Source: Corynespora cassiicola (taxonomy: Eukaryota > Ascomycota > Dothideomycetes > Pleosporales > Corynesporascaceae). Taken from it: DNA of 64,000 nucleotides. Below the pieces are notes generated by a model, which was not told where the DNA came from, ran no database searches, and worked only from the letters and a program-made list of their open reading frames with translations. The translations under genes and the position numbers were made by a program. Where the stretch lies: the NCBI GenBank assembly GCA_022059125.1, contig JAEUWY010000019.1:186001-250000 (forward strand), read 5' to 3'. Position 1 is the first letter of the stretch; every line of letters starts with the position of its first letter. Shown here piece after piece: positions 34,015-44,778 of this stretch.

Positions 34015-34718
34015 TATGACAGATAAACTAGTTTTAGTGCAAAGTATCCGGGATGGTGATGGTCGCGTACAAGTTGTTCCTGCAATGAATGTTCTCGGTA
34101 AGATTGTGGATGTCCAGTAGTGTAGCAGGGGGACCTGGACTATATTTAGTGGTTGCTGATCTTGAAGCGAACAATATTTTTCACAATGACTCCGCTGCTA
34201 AGGCGCCGGCGGTGAATAGACAGCTTTCGCCCACCTTTGAATCGGGCACGTCGGATCAGCTCCTATCCTGTGCACGGACCACTCGATCGATTTTACACGT
34301 AGAGGTCACCTTGTCGCTCCTTTAATCTCACACGTAGTTTCGCATACCACGTAACAGAGTGTAATTAATCTGATGTGCAAGGCGTTATACACGAATCCAG
34401 CCTCACTGCTAGAATCAGCCCAACCCCATTTGCGGTGAAAAATGGCAACGTGGCATTGTGGGTCCACTAAATCCAAGCTACCAACATTCGAATATAATCA
34501 TGGGTCACACGTCTGCTTCACAAAGAAAATGCTTTTTTGAACGCATACTATGAATTCACAGATCTGGAGCCATGCAGCTCTATCACTCAATTATGGAGGT
34601 CGACGCCGGGTGCCTCGTTATAAGTTCCTGTAATAAAACCTTCCAATCCTTGAAAGTTTCTCTAGTTGAGATTGACAACAGTAGGTCGAGAAGGACAGTC
34701 CGAAGAAGAATTCCTGTG
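34015..34718. other. Intergenic
   Basis: Upstream DNA of the pseudogene and of the gene at 34719. An ORF from 34089 is unsupported. Confidence 0.45.
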
Positions 34719-35153
34719 ATGCCCCCCAAGAAACTTTTCGTTTATATGCTCCCGCATCGCCATGAAGAGCTTGCAGCATCCCTCTACGGCGCCGAGAGTG
34801 GATCCGGAGAGCGAAAAATCAAGCTCCAGATGCAATCCATCCCGAGCGGCATCGACTTTTGTTATAGAGTCACCTGTCATTACAATCAGAATGTCCCAGC
34901 CCTGAGGATAGATACTGTCTCCAAGTATAGGTGGGATGAGCTGGTTCGGCTGACGGCTGCCGCCGAGCAGGAGATTATTCTCTCGGAGAAGGGCAGTGAC
35001 AAGGATTACATCGCGCGGCTCACGGCCTTGGAGGACGCGCCCTCAGACGAGGAACAGATAAAGATGGAACTGTGCTGGGAGGAGAATGACGAACTTGCGC
35101 TGATCTTCAGGAGGGGCCGCAGCTGGATTGCTAAAAAGGTCTCGCATTTCTAG
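34719..35153 (+). CDS. Hypothetical acidic protein
   Basis: 144 residues from ATG 34719 (MPPKKLFVYMLPHRHEEL). The frame is also open upstream to ATG 34572, which would add 49 residues, but the GC-rich coding-like composition begins near the later ATG. Features include an E/D-rich C-terminal half (EDAPSDEEQIKMELCWEEND) and the ending FRRGRSWIAKKVSHF. No family recognised. It could be a lineage-specific intracellular protein. It lies between LPGEIRN copy B and the DUF7702 gene, with CpG-rich hairpins immediately downstream. Confidence 0.45.
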   Translation: MPPKKLFVYMLPHRHEELAASLYGAESGSGERKIKLQMQSIPSGIDFCYRVTCHYNQNVPALRIDTVSKYRWDELVRLTAAAEQEIILSEKGSDKDYIARLTALEDAPSDEEQIKMELCWEENDELALIFRRGRSWIAKKVSHF

Positions 35154-35873
35154 CGTCCGATGACGAAAAGCGGGACTTGAGTTGGGAGCGCGGTTGCGAG
35201 CCGCGGTCAGGTGTTCGCGTACGCCAGCTCGACGTGGCGTCGTATTCGCGACGCGAGGCTTGGTGCGCTAGACGGAAATGCCTGTAGATGAACGGCCCCG
35301 ACAGACCTTGAGCAAAATGGTGTTTTTTTTTTTTCGATTGGTCGTGCTTGAATTGAATTTCCCGCCGCGGCTGCGAGCCGCGATCACCATATCCGCCGCC
35401 CGAGTAGAGATTTATCATGAAATCATGAGATCATAAAGATTTGAAGATCAATAAAATCCCCTAGTATGTCAACAGTATTCTGGAAGAATATTATGCGTCC
35501 TGTGAGAAGATCTGGCTCACTGTGTTGTACCCGAGTCAAGATGGAATTCAGCACGGGCCAGCACGTCAGCCTAGCTGATGGGGCGGAGAGCGTTGAGACG
35601 GTAAAATGTATGGTTACGCACAAGGCTTGACTTGCGAAACGCAGATCAGCGAGGGCACCTTATCCAAGAACTCACAAGATTGGTGGTGTTGGAGGCCTGA
35701 TGGCACATGCTGCGCCCCCAACCTATTCAGGAATCCAGCGCGCGAGTCTTGGCGGATCCTCATGATTTCTTGATAAAATGCGAGGCCAATGCCGTGGGGA
35801 AACTGATTCTGATTTACCACTATCAACTCTGTCAATTCTACTGAATTGGATTGTTTTTTATCTGCAAACAACC
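35154..35873. other. Intergenic with hairpins
   Basis: CpG-rich for the first 250 bp, including the hairpin pair and a 13-base poly-T tract near 35325, then ordinary AT-rich DNA leading to the DUF7702 promoter. Confidence 0.5.
35192..35386. repeat. Paired CGCGG-CCGCG hairpins as a direct repeat
   Basis: A 19-bp unit (35192-35210 and 35368-35386) occurs twice in direct orientation with two transition differences. Each forms a short CGCGG/CCGCG stem around a TGCGA-type loop. Between them lies a further hairpin GCGTCG-tatt-CGCGACGC. Nothing else like it is in the window. Confidence 0.5.
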
Positions 35874-36696
35874 ATGGGGATAACAGCTCGCCAAATCCTC
35901 GCAATCGTGGTCATCGCCTATTACTTACCAGCATTATTTCTATCGATTTTCATCTGCTTTAGACATGGAGTTGGGAAATTGATGGGCTGGGCGCTTCTCG
36001 TTCTTTTCTGTATAATGAGCATCGCTGGTGCGTCGTTGCAAATTGCTCTGGACACACAGCCGCCGAGAAATCCCGGTGAAGAACCGTCGGGATTGGAGAA
36101 AGCAACCAAAGCCTTTGTTGCAATGGGCTTGGTCCCTTTGTTGATGGTAGTTCAGGAGTTTCTTACGCGAGTGTAAGTTGGATACTCCATTTGTCACATT
36201 TTCTGTTCACCATGCTAATGATTTTATTAGCAAGGACCGACTTCGAGGAGCAGATCCGATCGATCCGCGAGCCTGGAGAATCATCGCCGGAATGCAATCG
36301 ACAGAAGCTATTCTCGGAATCATTTCCTTCGCGATAAATTCGAAAGAAATGATCAAGGCCACTGTAATCATCATCGCCATCTTATTCGGTGCCCAAGTCT
36401 ACATTGCTTTATTGTTTTTCTTGAGGCGGCGGGATTACTACGGGTCGGATACGAAAACTCCAACCAATGTCTTGATCAGTATTCCTTTCTTGACAGTAAG
36501 ATGCGTTTACGAAGTAGGGTATGGGTATACATACGGTTCTTTTGCAGGGATTGTAGGCAGCGCATTGATGAGATACCTGATGGAGTTTGTTGTTGTAGCA
36601 TTGTACCTTTACACTGCTTGGAAAATCCAGCCCGAGGAGAAGAAGCTTGATCAAGAGTCAGATTTGTTGGAGGAAGATACCCAGTACCGTCAATAA
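35874..36696 (+). CDS. DUF7702-like multi-pass membrane protein
   Basis: Exons 35874-36172 and 36231-36696 join over a 58-bp intron (gtaagt...ttattag, with a gctaatg branch site) to give 254 residues. About seven hydrophobic helices are visible, among them IVVIAYYLPALFLSIFICF, GWALLVLFCIMSIAGA and VIIIAILFGAQVYIALLFF. The conserved-looking loops are GLVPLLM..., DPRAWRIIAG and IPFLTVRCVYEVGY. This order matches the fungal DUF7702 family (family-level knowledge; function unknown). Loops are short, and the C terminus is acidic and cytosolic-looking. Located in the plasma membrane or an endomembrane (inference). Confidence 0.7.
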
Positions 36697-37494
36697 GAGC
36701 GAAATTTCAGCATGTGTAAGCACTATAGATATCAGATTTTTTTTTCTCAATGATAACTCTTTTATGGGTCATCTGTGCGACCTAGATGCCTTTCAAAATG
36801 TAAGGAAAAGAGTCTTAGTGGCGAACGATTCGGCAGGAACAGCTTGTTCCAAGTAACAAGGCCAATGTTTCCAGCCACCAACAAAAGCCAAAGGCACCTC
36901 ACTTGTGAATATAACCTCGGAACGAGAATGGCGGTGTATTGTCTTCTGGATAAGTGTTCAGGCGTGGCTGGTTCGTGCCTGTCGGAAACAAATTTCCGCG
37001 GTCCGAATATGATTCACGTGGTGTTCCTCTTTGGGTTTAGTGGCGGGGAAACCTGGCAGCCATACCATCTTCCACTCGCGGCTTTCATGTCCAACATCCG
37101 CCATATTACTACCTGTATTTCTATTTTCAGTCTGTATATTTCGCTCTCTCATTTCTCAGACATCGCCATAATACTGCGTAAAGAGTGTTTTGTGACATGG
37201 AGCCCCATTGAAGGAAAACCACTAATGCCATGCTAATTGCCGGGTTTGATTGGAATATGCGGGGCCCCGGAGGATCGACAGGGCAGATGTTCCCCACGGA
37301 AGGTCCTTCACTCTGCTCTAGGCTTGTTCTACGAGGCTGGTGGTAAAGACTTCATCCGGGGCTTTCTGAACCTGCGAAGAATAGTAGTGTCTCCACTATC
37401 ACAGATGTACATTCTTCCACTCACGATATAAATATGATGTCCTTGGCTACCCCGGACTCTGCTCTTGGCTCCACGGCTCAGCGAATCAGACAAT
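36697..37494. other. Intergenic
   Basis: No gene; open frames here lack features. The right end is the carboxylesterase promoter. Confidence 0.5.
37427..37433 (+). promoter_or_regulatory. Candidate TATA box
   Basis: A tataaat element about 62 bp before the carboxylesterase ATG at 37495. Confidence 0.4.
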
Positions 37495-39133
37495 ATGGGA
37501 GTTGCCAAAACTATCACGACGGCGTTGCTTGTGCTCGCCACGACGAGCCATGGCCTGCCCACAAGATCCGAGAGTGATGATTTGACAGTCCAGACCAATC
37601 TCTTCTCAGTGAAGGGAGTCTCGTGGCCAAACAACACCGATGTTCGATTTTTTGGAGGCATACCCTATGCTGAGCCGCCCGTTCGAGGCGCCCGCTTTCG
37701 CCCACCCATCACGAAGCGACCGGAAAACGAAACTTTGGATGCATCCTGGTTCGGCCCATCATGCATTCAGTACAGCAATGGCCAGAAGACAGTCTACACG
37801 GAGTTTCTCACTGGCTTCTTGTTGACACCAGGCCAGCAGCAGAGCGAAGACTGCCTCACGTTGAACATTTGGACGCCCAAAGATGTCAAGGAAGAATTGC
37901 CAGTCATGATTTGGATCCATGGTGGTGGATTCACATCTGGGGGAAGTGCTAGCCCTTACAAATACGGCGATCGCCTCGCGAAGGACCAGAATGTGGTCGT
38001 AGTCGCAATCAAGTAAGACACACCAGAGATAATTGTGAAACTGTCTAATTACTACAGCTATCGTCTGAACATCTTCGGCTACCCGAATGCAGCAGCGCTC
38101 GATCGTAAGAATTTGAACCCAGGCCTTCTTGATCAGCGCAAGGCTGTCGAGTGGGTTCACAGCAACATTCGGGCATTTGGAGGCAATCCAGACCAGATGA
38201 TACTGTTTGGGCAGTCAGCAGGGTATGGTTTTTTATCTCTACCAAATCAATAGAAACTAACTTTTCCAGTGGTATGGCTGTGGACAAGTACGCGTATGCC
38301 TGGCCCACTGATCCCATCGTAAAAGGCTTCATTGCGCAGTCGGGAACGGCCTCGGGTGGCTCGTCTCCAGATCTCACTGGTTCCAACTTCACTTATGTCG
38401 CCTCTCAGTTGGGATGCGCTTCAAGCAACAAGGACGAAGAGTTCTCTTGCATGCAAAACATCAATGCATCTGCTATCATTGAGCTTTACAACAAATACAA
38501 CGCCAGCATGAACGGTGGCAGATCGCTCTCATTTCAGCCCGCACCTGATGATATGACCAGCTTCGCGAACTACACTGACCGGCAGTCCCGTGGCCTCTTT
38601 GCTCAGCTTCCTACGATCATGTCTCAAGTAGACAATGAAGGCGCAACCCTCGTATCCTACACGCCTGGATCTGCTCCGAACCAGACGGCAGTTGAAGCTT
38701 TTACACGAAACATTGCAACATGCCCCGGCGCACAAGGGGCACTGTATGTATCCTCTCGATTCACTGGAGTATATTGTCGCTAACTCATCCCAGTGCCCGC
38801 GCCAAACTCGACGTCCCAGTGTACCGCGCTCGCTACTTTGGAGAATGGCCAAATCTGAATCCGCTTCCTTGGCTCGGCGCCTACCATTCCTCGGATATCC
38901 CGATGGTCTTTGGTACCTCTGATCTACTCGGCGCTGATACTGCAGCTGAGATTGAGACATCCAAATATATTCAGAGTGCGTGGGCTGCGTTCGCGAGGGA
39001 CCCCGAGACAGGATTGGAAAGCTTTGGCTGGCCGACCTATGATCCCGAGGCGGAAACATTGATCAAGCTAGGATTTGAGGATAGCACAATGGCAGTTTAT
39101 GGCCCGGGAAATGAGTTTGACGATCTTTGCTAG
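37495..39133 (+). CDS. Secreted type-B carboxylesterase
   Basis: 498 residues in four exons: 37495-38012, 38058-38222, 38270-38743 and 38794-39133. Introns are 45, 47 and 50 bp, all phase 2. The signal peptide is about residues 1-20 (MGVAKTITTALLVLATTSHG); the ATG at 37495 was chosen for it. The oxyanion loop is WIHGGGF. The nucleophile is Ser226 in GQSAGG (Gln replaces the usual Glu), the acid Glu351 in DNEGA and the base His417 in GAYHSSDIP. Several N-x-S/T sites fit secretion. It is only distantly like the esterase at 4199-5865. Its 3' end is 120 bp from convergent LPGEIRN copy C. The substrate is unknown. Confidence 0.88.
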
Positions 39134-39253
39134 AGCAGTCAGACACCAACAAAATCGTAGACTGGATAATACGTCATATCTTACATTGCTCGCTGGGAAA
39201 CTAATCTATACATATTCTCCCCAGAATCCGCCTTGCCAGTCATGCACACACAG

Positions 39254-40375
39254 CTAAAGGCCCTCGCTTGTCCACCGACGAAGATATCCGACCTCCAGAT
39301 TGACCGTCATAAAGTCCTGCCCTTCCTCCAACCGCCGCGCCTTGTACCGCTCAAACCACTCCTCTTCCAGCCCCGGCTTGACAGGCCAGACGCGGAAATT
39401 GACGTCTGTCATGATCTCCATGGGCTGGTACAGGCTCGACCGCCAGGCGCGCGCGGCTCTGTTGAGCCAGCGCCGCACCGTGTTGGTCGAGCCTGTCCAC
39501 TGTGGGTCGAAGAGATGGTACGGCAGTTCCATGCGGAGCGCGCACATGAGGAAGAAGCCGTGGAACACGACCCGGTTGCGGGCACTCCACGCACTGGTGT
39601 CGTCTAACATGTCTTCTTGGGCGCGGTGGCTGAGGAGGGTCGGCACGTAGTTTACGGCTACGTGACGGTGGGCCTCGCAGAAGCGGTGCAGGAGGCACAT
39701 CTGCACGGCGAAAAGGTTAACACAGGGTTTCAGTCCATTACAAGTAGCCGGAAAGGTTGGTGAGGGTCGGCTCGTTTTATCGTGGCTGGCGGCTTTGCTT
39801 ACGGTGGTGTAGGTGTCGCGCATCTCGAACCAGTGGGTCCACTTGGAAAAGAGGAAGACTTCGTTGAGCCATTTGCGCTTTGCCGGGGAAATCTTGTCGA
39901 TGAAGTGAAGAAGCGATTGAGTCGCGGACTTGTGGCGATAATCGCCGTCGGCAAAGGTGATGGCATTGAATTGGAGCTCAATGCCCTTGGTCTCTTTTCG
40001 CAAAAGTCGGTTGACGTACTTGAGCTGATTGTATTCGCTTGCAGCTGTATTCCAAAGCTTCAGTCTGACGGCGCTCATTGTGGAATCTGGGTATTTGACA
40101 GATTTTTTCTTCGTCGCAGCGTCCTCCTCCGTGTACAAGTACGGCTTCGTAAGATTTGTTAGGCCGCCAGAGGGAATGATGCCACGTCCTACGCTGCGTT
40201 CTGCTGGAATCAGAGGAGACGACGCAGTAAGCGCACACTCGTAAATGATATTACGGATCTCGCCGGGTAGATTCATGAGCATGTGCGGGCCATTTCGGGC
40301 CAGTCCATTTTGGAGGCTGGATATCTCCGACTGGGCGTGGGCGCGCTTGGAAGCGTTTCGGGTGATTGGTGCCAT
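39254..40375 (-). CDS. LPGEIRN-family protein, copy C
   Basis: From ATG 40375. Exons 40375-39803 and 39700-39254 give 339 residues. The 102-bp segment 39802-39701 is open in frame, but begins gtaagc and ends gtgcag with a gttaac branch-like site. Removing it brings TYTT next to MCLLHRFCEAHRHVAVNY, matching copy A's FCAAHPEITVRYR, so I treat it as an intron of 3n length. Motifs are LMNLPGEIRNIIYECALTA and NQLKYVNRLLRKETKGIELQ followed by F-N. The C terminus is RRWTSEGL. If the intron is retained the product is 373 residues. Confidence 0.72.
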   Translation of the reverse strand: MAPITRNASKRAHAQSEISSLQNGLARNGPHMLMNLPGEIRNIIYECALTASSPLIPAERSVGRGIIPSGGLTNLTKPYLYTEEDAATKKKSVKYPDSTMSAVRLKLWNTAASEYNQLKYVNRLLRKETKGIELQFNAITFADGDYRHKSATQSLLHFIDKISPAKRKWLNEVFLFSKWTHWFEMRDTYTTVSKAASHDKTSRPSPTFPATCNGLKPCVNLFAVQMCLLHRFCEAHRHVAVNYVPTLLSHRAQEDMLDDTSAWSARNRVVFHGFFLMCALRMELPYHLFDPQWTGSTNTVRRWLNRAARAWRSSLYQPMEIMTDVNFRVWPVKPGLEEEWFERYKARRLEEGQDFMTVNLEVGYLRRWTSEGL

Positions 40376-40743
40376 TTGCAAAAGACTTGTTGGAGCTTGA
40401 AGTCGAGGTAGGCGTTGTTTGGCGACGCTCTGATGATGTGGAGAAAAATTCCTTTATATTTGTAAATTCTAATCTTGTAGTGAAAGTATTGTTTGTTAAC
40501 ACATGCGCCACGCGTAGATGCGTTGGACGCGACATAGCGCGCTCCTGGGAGGATAGTGAAATCCAGAGGGGTCAAACAACAACTAGAGCCATTCCACAAA
40601 TATCAGGCGGAAAGATACACGCACTGCACTGTCTATATATTATACTACAACGACTATATAGCATTTGATTGAATATGCCTGAGCAGAAAGCAAGTACCTT
40701 GGTACATTAGCAGCTAGTAGAACCTACTGTGGCGCTTTTAAGT
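40376..40743. other. Short intergenic gap
   Basis: Upstream of copy C and downstream of copy D; no gene seen. Confidence 0.5.
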
Positions 40744-41741
40744 TCAGATTCCTTGGTTAACCCATTGTCTGCAATACTTCTTTATAGGGCCGGAAAGCCT
40801 CCCTGCCTTCAGATCCTCGTCCAAATTGGGCCATATCTTCTTCGTTTCCTGATGGCCCCATTCAATTAGAAATTTGTGTATATGCATATACAGATAGGGA
40901 CATGTCTTACCATCTCAGTCAGACAATTCTCATAGGGAAGTACCTTGAAGTTGGTTACTCCACTCAGCATGAGGTCGAGATTTGCATTCTTTCTCCATTC
41001 CAATGCTTTGTCGATAAGATTTTGATATTCCGGATACGTGGGGTACCCTTCTGGCAAAGACGTGTTGTTTCGCAGGGCAGCTTCCAAGCACACTGAAGTT
41101 GTGACGAAGTTGTCAAGTTCGATGGAGACAAAAAATAGTTTGGTTGAATGGGGAATGTTGATTCTGTAGTTTCGATACATGTATATGACGTCAATGTGGG
41201 GATTGGCCCTGCAAAAGTATAGGAGCTGGGGAAGCTCCATGGATGTAGGTGCCTCAAGGTTGTACAGTGAAAGACATTTTTCGTCGGAGGTGACCGTAAT
41301 TCTCCTCATCATCAGAGTTGCCTTAGATGGTGTCGTTGATGCAAGCTTGTACAATTGTTGGATCGGCTCAATGTCGTGATTTGCATCGCGATAAATGGTC
41401 AGATCATTGAATTTAAACTCCAATCCCACGGTCTCATCCCGAAGCTGCTTGTTGACGTATTGAAGGAGATTAAAGCTAGTTTTGGTGTTGCCTTCGATCT
41501 CATCCGCTGTTCCTTCGTCCTTTTTTGGATCCGAGCATGGCGCGCGCAGCCTCAACTGCTCGCAAGAGGTAAGAGCAAGCTCATATATTTCGTCGCGCAG
41601 CTCTCTAGGTAGGCATAAAAATCCTCCATAGACTCTTGGGTGTGGTATATTCTGGATGTTGAGCATGGGAATATCGGGGCTGTTCAAGTTGTGATGGGCA
41701 TCGTCAGGCGTAACGCTTTTCTCCAGGACTGTTTCCGACAT
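40744..41741 (-). CDS. LPGEIRN-family protein, copy D
   Basis: Start is ATG 41741 (MSETVLEKSV). Exon 1 is 41741-40911, the intron 40910-40849 (62 bp, gtaaga...catcag, with ttctaattg) and exon 2 40848-40744; 311 residues. Without the splice the frame runs into the intron after CLTEM. With it, the C terminus becomes KYCRQWVNQGI, matching the x-W-x-x-x-G-I/F/L ends of the other copies, which confirms the join. Motifs are GFLCLPRELRDEIYELALTS, LLQYVNKQLRDETVGLEFK with F-N after it, and FCRANPHIDVIY. It is the most diverged copy in the first motif (P-R-E-L-R-D). Confidence 0.75.
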
Positions 41742-42267
41742 AGTTGGTCGACATATCACAAGGCGCAAAATGGTGTGGGAAGTTTAGAATAGATGAGGAA
41801 GGAATTTTTAATGTGTAGTGTTGGTATCTCAACGTTGTAAAGTGGTTCGTTGAGTAGGCTCATGTCCAATGAGGAGAGAGCGCCGTCGCAACCATCGCTA
41901 CCAAGGCTGCACGTGATGATGCAATGTGCGCTAATAAAATATCATAGATATGGGCCTGGTCAGCCGTTGTCTCTCGCTATATAATATCCAAATTTTTCAT
42001 TCCAAGAATCTTCGAGGATGCTCGCGTCGCCTCTGTGGGCCACTCTTCTCACTATCGCAGGGGATATTGCTTGGAACATTGGTAGGATTAACAAAATAAT
42101 CGTGGTACCAATACACTTGGCCCTGAGGTTTTGGAGTCAAGTTTGGGACTTGATCCACGCCTTGAGTGGTTTTCAATACTGTATAACGGGTTTTATAGCT
42201 GGGTGTGTAAGCGAGTATCCGGGAGAATCAGGAAATACAGAATTATCGTTGGGATGGATCAATATAC
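41742..42267. other. Intergenic
   Basis: Promoter of copy D and 3' flank of the SnoaL-like gene; an 85-codon hydrophobic frame at 42018 is not supported. Confidence 0.5.
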
Positions 42268-42770
42268 TTACTTGATTTGCGAGCAGTTTCCTCCAACAAA
42301 AGTATTTTCAATCCGACCCTCTGAATCGTAAACGGTTGCCGTGGCGTTGTTATCAAAAATGGTGATAGTAGTAGGGAAATGCTATCATGTGTAAGAAAAG
42401 ATCTAGAGAAATAACCCGTTAGATTTTGCTCACAATAAGGGATTTGCTCCCATCGGTAGGTAGGAAGCCCTGCTTGCATTTGGTGATAGCAGCTGCTCCA
42501 ACACAATGAATGCTCAGAGTTGTTTGCATTCCATCGGGAGTGAAATAATCAGTGTACGCATTAGTGGCAGCGGGATCTTCGGCTGCTGTTACGAGGCTGA
42601 GCGATGTGTTAGTATTAGCAAGAACGAGGCGATTCGGGAGGAACCAACGCGTCCAAAAACGTTCGAAACTCTGGCTGGACACCGCTTTGAGGAGAATAGC
42701 CACTGAAATCAATTGCCAAGGCGCTGGACAGCAGCATTACCAAAGAGAAAACTGTAGATGAACTTTTCAT
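42268..42770 (-). CDS. Secreted SnoaL/NTF2-like protein, copy 1
   Basis: Three exons: 42770-42649, 42596-42434 and 42381-42268, introns 52 and 52 bp, 132 residues. The signal peptide MKSSSTVFSLVMLLSSALA is followed by a short NTF2-fold-like protein: EFRTFLDALVTAAED, YTDYFTPDGMQTTL, GFLPTDGSKS and TATVYDSEGR, ending GGNCSQIK. The first donor (gttggt) is non-consensus but is fixed by phase and by the paralog. The paralog at 43812 has the same exon phases, the same 163-bp middle exon and the same total length. Known members of this fold include enzymes and ligand carriers; here no catalytic residue is evident. Cys residues may form a disulphide. Confidence 0.72.
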
Positions 42771-43811
42771 GACTAAAATCGTGGATTATCTTTGAGCTGT
42801 AACCCAAAGTATAATGATAAAAGTAATTATAATGTAGCGACGAGTTGACTTTGATGTGAAATGGCGATGACTTTGGATAATTTCATAGCATCCAACAGCT
42901 TTATATCGCATCGGACAACTCTATGGCATAATGGTCGGTGAATATCCTGGCATCTATTCGAACACAGGCTAGAATCACGTACGGTTCTAGAAGAATAGCC
43001 AGGATTACCCTCACGTCGAAGTAGTCACGTTTCTATTTCGGGTGTGTGAGCCCCTGAAGGAGATGATCGGCCTAATTTTATTCTAGTCGGGCCGTTGCCG
43101 TTGATGCCACCCTCACAGTCAGTGCTAGCCCGCAAAGCAAAGAGATAAACAGAATGCCAGATCTAACTAAAAAATACAAGCAAACGTTTGATACTCTTTC
43201 TTTGTCGAGTATCCATATTTTGGATGCACTCAATTCGTGCAATAGCACTGTATGCCTCATGCCACCGCGCACGCATTTACCTCCTCCATGAGCCGGAAGC
43301 CTACGGATATGCTAATATTAATCCGAGCAAATTTATTTCGACAATTCTAACTTTATCATTGACTAAGACGAATGGAACGCCTGTTTGGTGGTAATAGGGA
43401 CCCCATTGCCAGCCCACCCAAAAGATGGGACGATGTGAACTCAATGCTTGGTCTGGTCAACTACCAATGCACTGCTGCAGGTTTTATACGCAGTGGCATT
43501 ATTATGCGCCCGCTTACAGATACCTCGGCGGTCAGGTCGTTCGCGCTTCAGCGATCGAGCCAGTACCTGTTTCATAAGCGACAAGCAGTTTAGAACGCCA
43601 AGCCTGCCTGGGAATCGGCGTCGATTGGAGCTACTACCCTTGCAGAGATTGTTTCCTGCCAAGAAAAGGGCCGTTTTATATGTATTCAAATAGAGGCCTT
43701 TTCGCATGTTCAAGCGAAGCGTACTGTCTCAGAATCCTTGTATTAAACCAACCTCACTCTTTTACCCAAATCCGACAACCAACTCTCCTAATCAGAAACA
43801 TTCGCGACAAG
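42771..43811. other. Divergent promoter region of the SnoaL-like pair
   Basis: 1.04 kb between the two head-to-head copies; no gene recognised. Confidence 0.5.
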
Positions 43812-44320
43812 ATGCATACGTCGATATCTACTTTTGCACTTTTCTTGCTATCAGCACCTGCTGTTTCGGCTGTCAGTATGGCGCATTACACAGCCGGAGA
43901 TGGTGTTGACGCTGAATTCAAAACGTTTGTTGAAGAGTACGCCCGATTTTCGTCCTCTCTTGTGTCGCTTTATTGACTTTTGCAGATACTATAGGACTTC
44001 TGAAGATAAAGCATCAACTAGCGAGTTTACCAATTTCTGGACGACTGATGGCACGCTACGCATCGCTGGAAATAGTTATCAGGGATACCCGAGGATCCTG
44101 GCCGTGAAACAAAATCTGCTGCCTCCTGATGGTAACAAAGCTTGGTGGGTATGTGATACGACCTTTTCCACAAAACGTATCTCGAGAGATGTGTTTAACT
44201 CGAATATAGCATCTTATAAACGGAACCTCGGTCAGAGATGAAACTGAACAGAACAAAACCATCGTAGCAGACATTGTGATCCAAACCACGTATACACCTG
44301 GAAACTGTTCGCAAGCTTAG
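43812..44320 (+). CDS. Secreted SnoaL/NTF2-like protein, copy 2
   Basis: Exons 43812-43936, 43986-44148 and 44210-44320 (introns 49 and 61 bp, phases 2 and 0) encode 132 residues. The signal peptide is MHTSISTFALFLLSAPAVSA. The body reads EFKTFVEEYYRTSEDKAS, FTNFWTTDGTLRIAG and NLLPPDGNKAWWHLINGTSV, then GNCSQA at the end. It aligns throughout with copy 1, including the G-N-C-S-Q C terminus, and both have the same intron positions. The two are head-to-head, about 1 kb apart, pointing to an inverted duplication. Likely extracellular; ligand or substrate unknown. Confidence 0.75.
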
Positions 44321-44778
44321 TGAGTAACATTCTTGCCACGCTAGATCAACCAGTAGATATAGAATGCAGCTGATTTTGCGATAGCGGCCAAGCTGCTTTC
44401 ACGGTATTGAAAGATGCGTCTGGAAAGCCGAGACTTGAGCCCCACTCCCAAAGTGTGCCTCTGTACGACCTGGTGGTTTCCACGACTGCTTCGCCTACCG
44501 ATATTGAGTGTACTACGTAATGCTTGGATTTTCTTGAATTCTTCATTTCTTATTGAGATTATCTTATTATATTATCCCAGATCTAGTAAAATAGAACCAA
44601 ATTAGTGCGTTCAATATCACACGCTGATCGCCTAAAAACACCACTACTATTTAATCACTAGATACCAATCAGAAGCGGGTATTCAGGTATAAAATTTCTA
44701 TTCAAGCTTTTTCTTCATTCCACCATCCATGAATCATCTCAGTAGCCATCAAGGGATGGTTGCCATACGAATACCTGC
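44321..44778. other. Intergenic
   Basis: Nothing seen between the convergent SnoaL-like copy 2 and LPGEIRN copy E. Confidence 0.5.

Noticed and set aside
36775..37236. 153-codon plus-strand frame
   Set aside because: No domain or signal that would stand up; codon use random and the region reads as intergenic.
42018..42275. 85-codon hydrophobic frame
   Set aside because: Overlaps the end of the SnoaL-like gene on the other strand and has no support beyond hydrophobicity.
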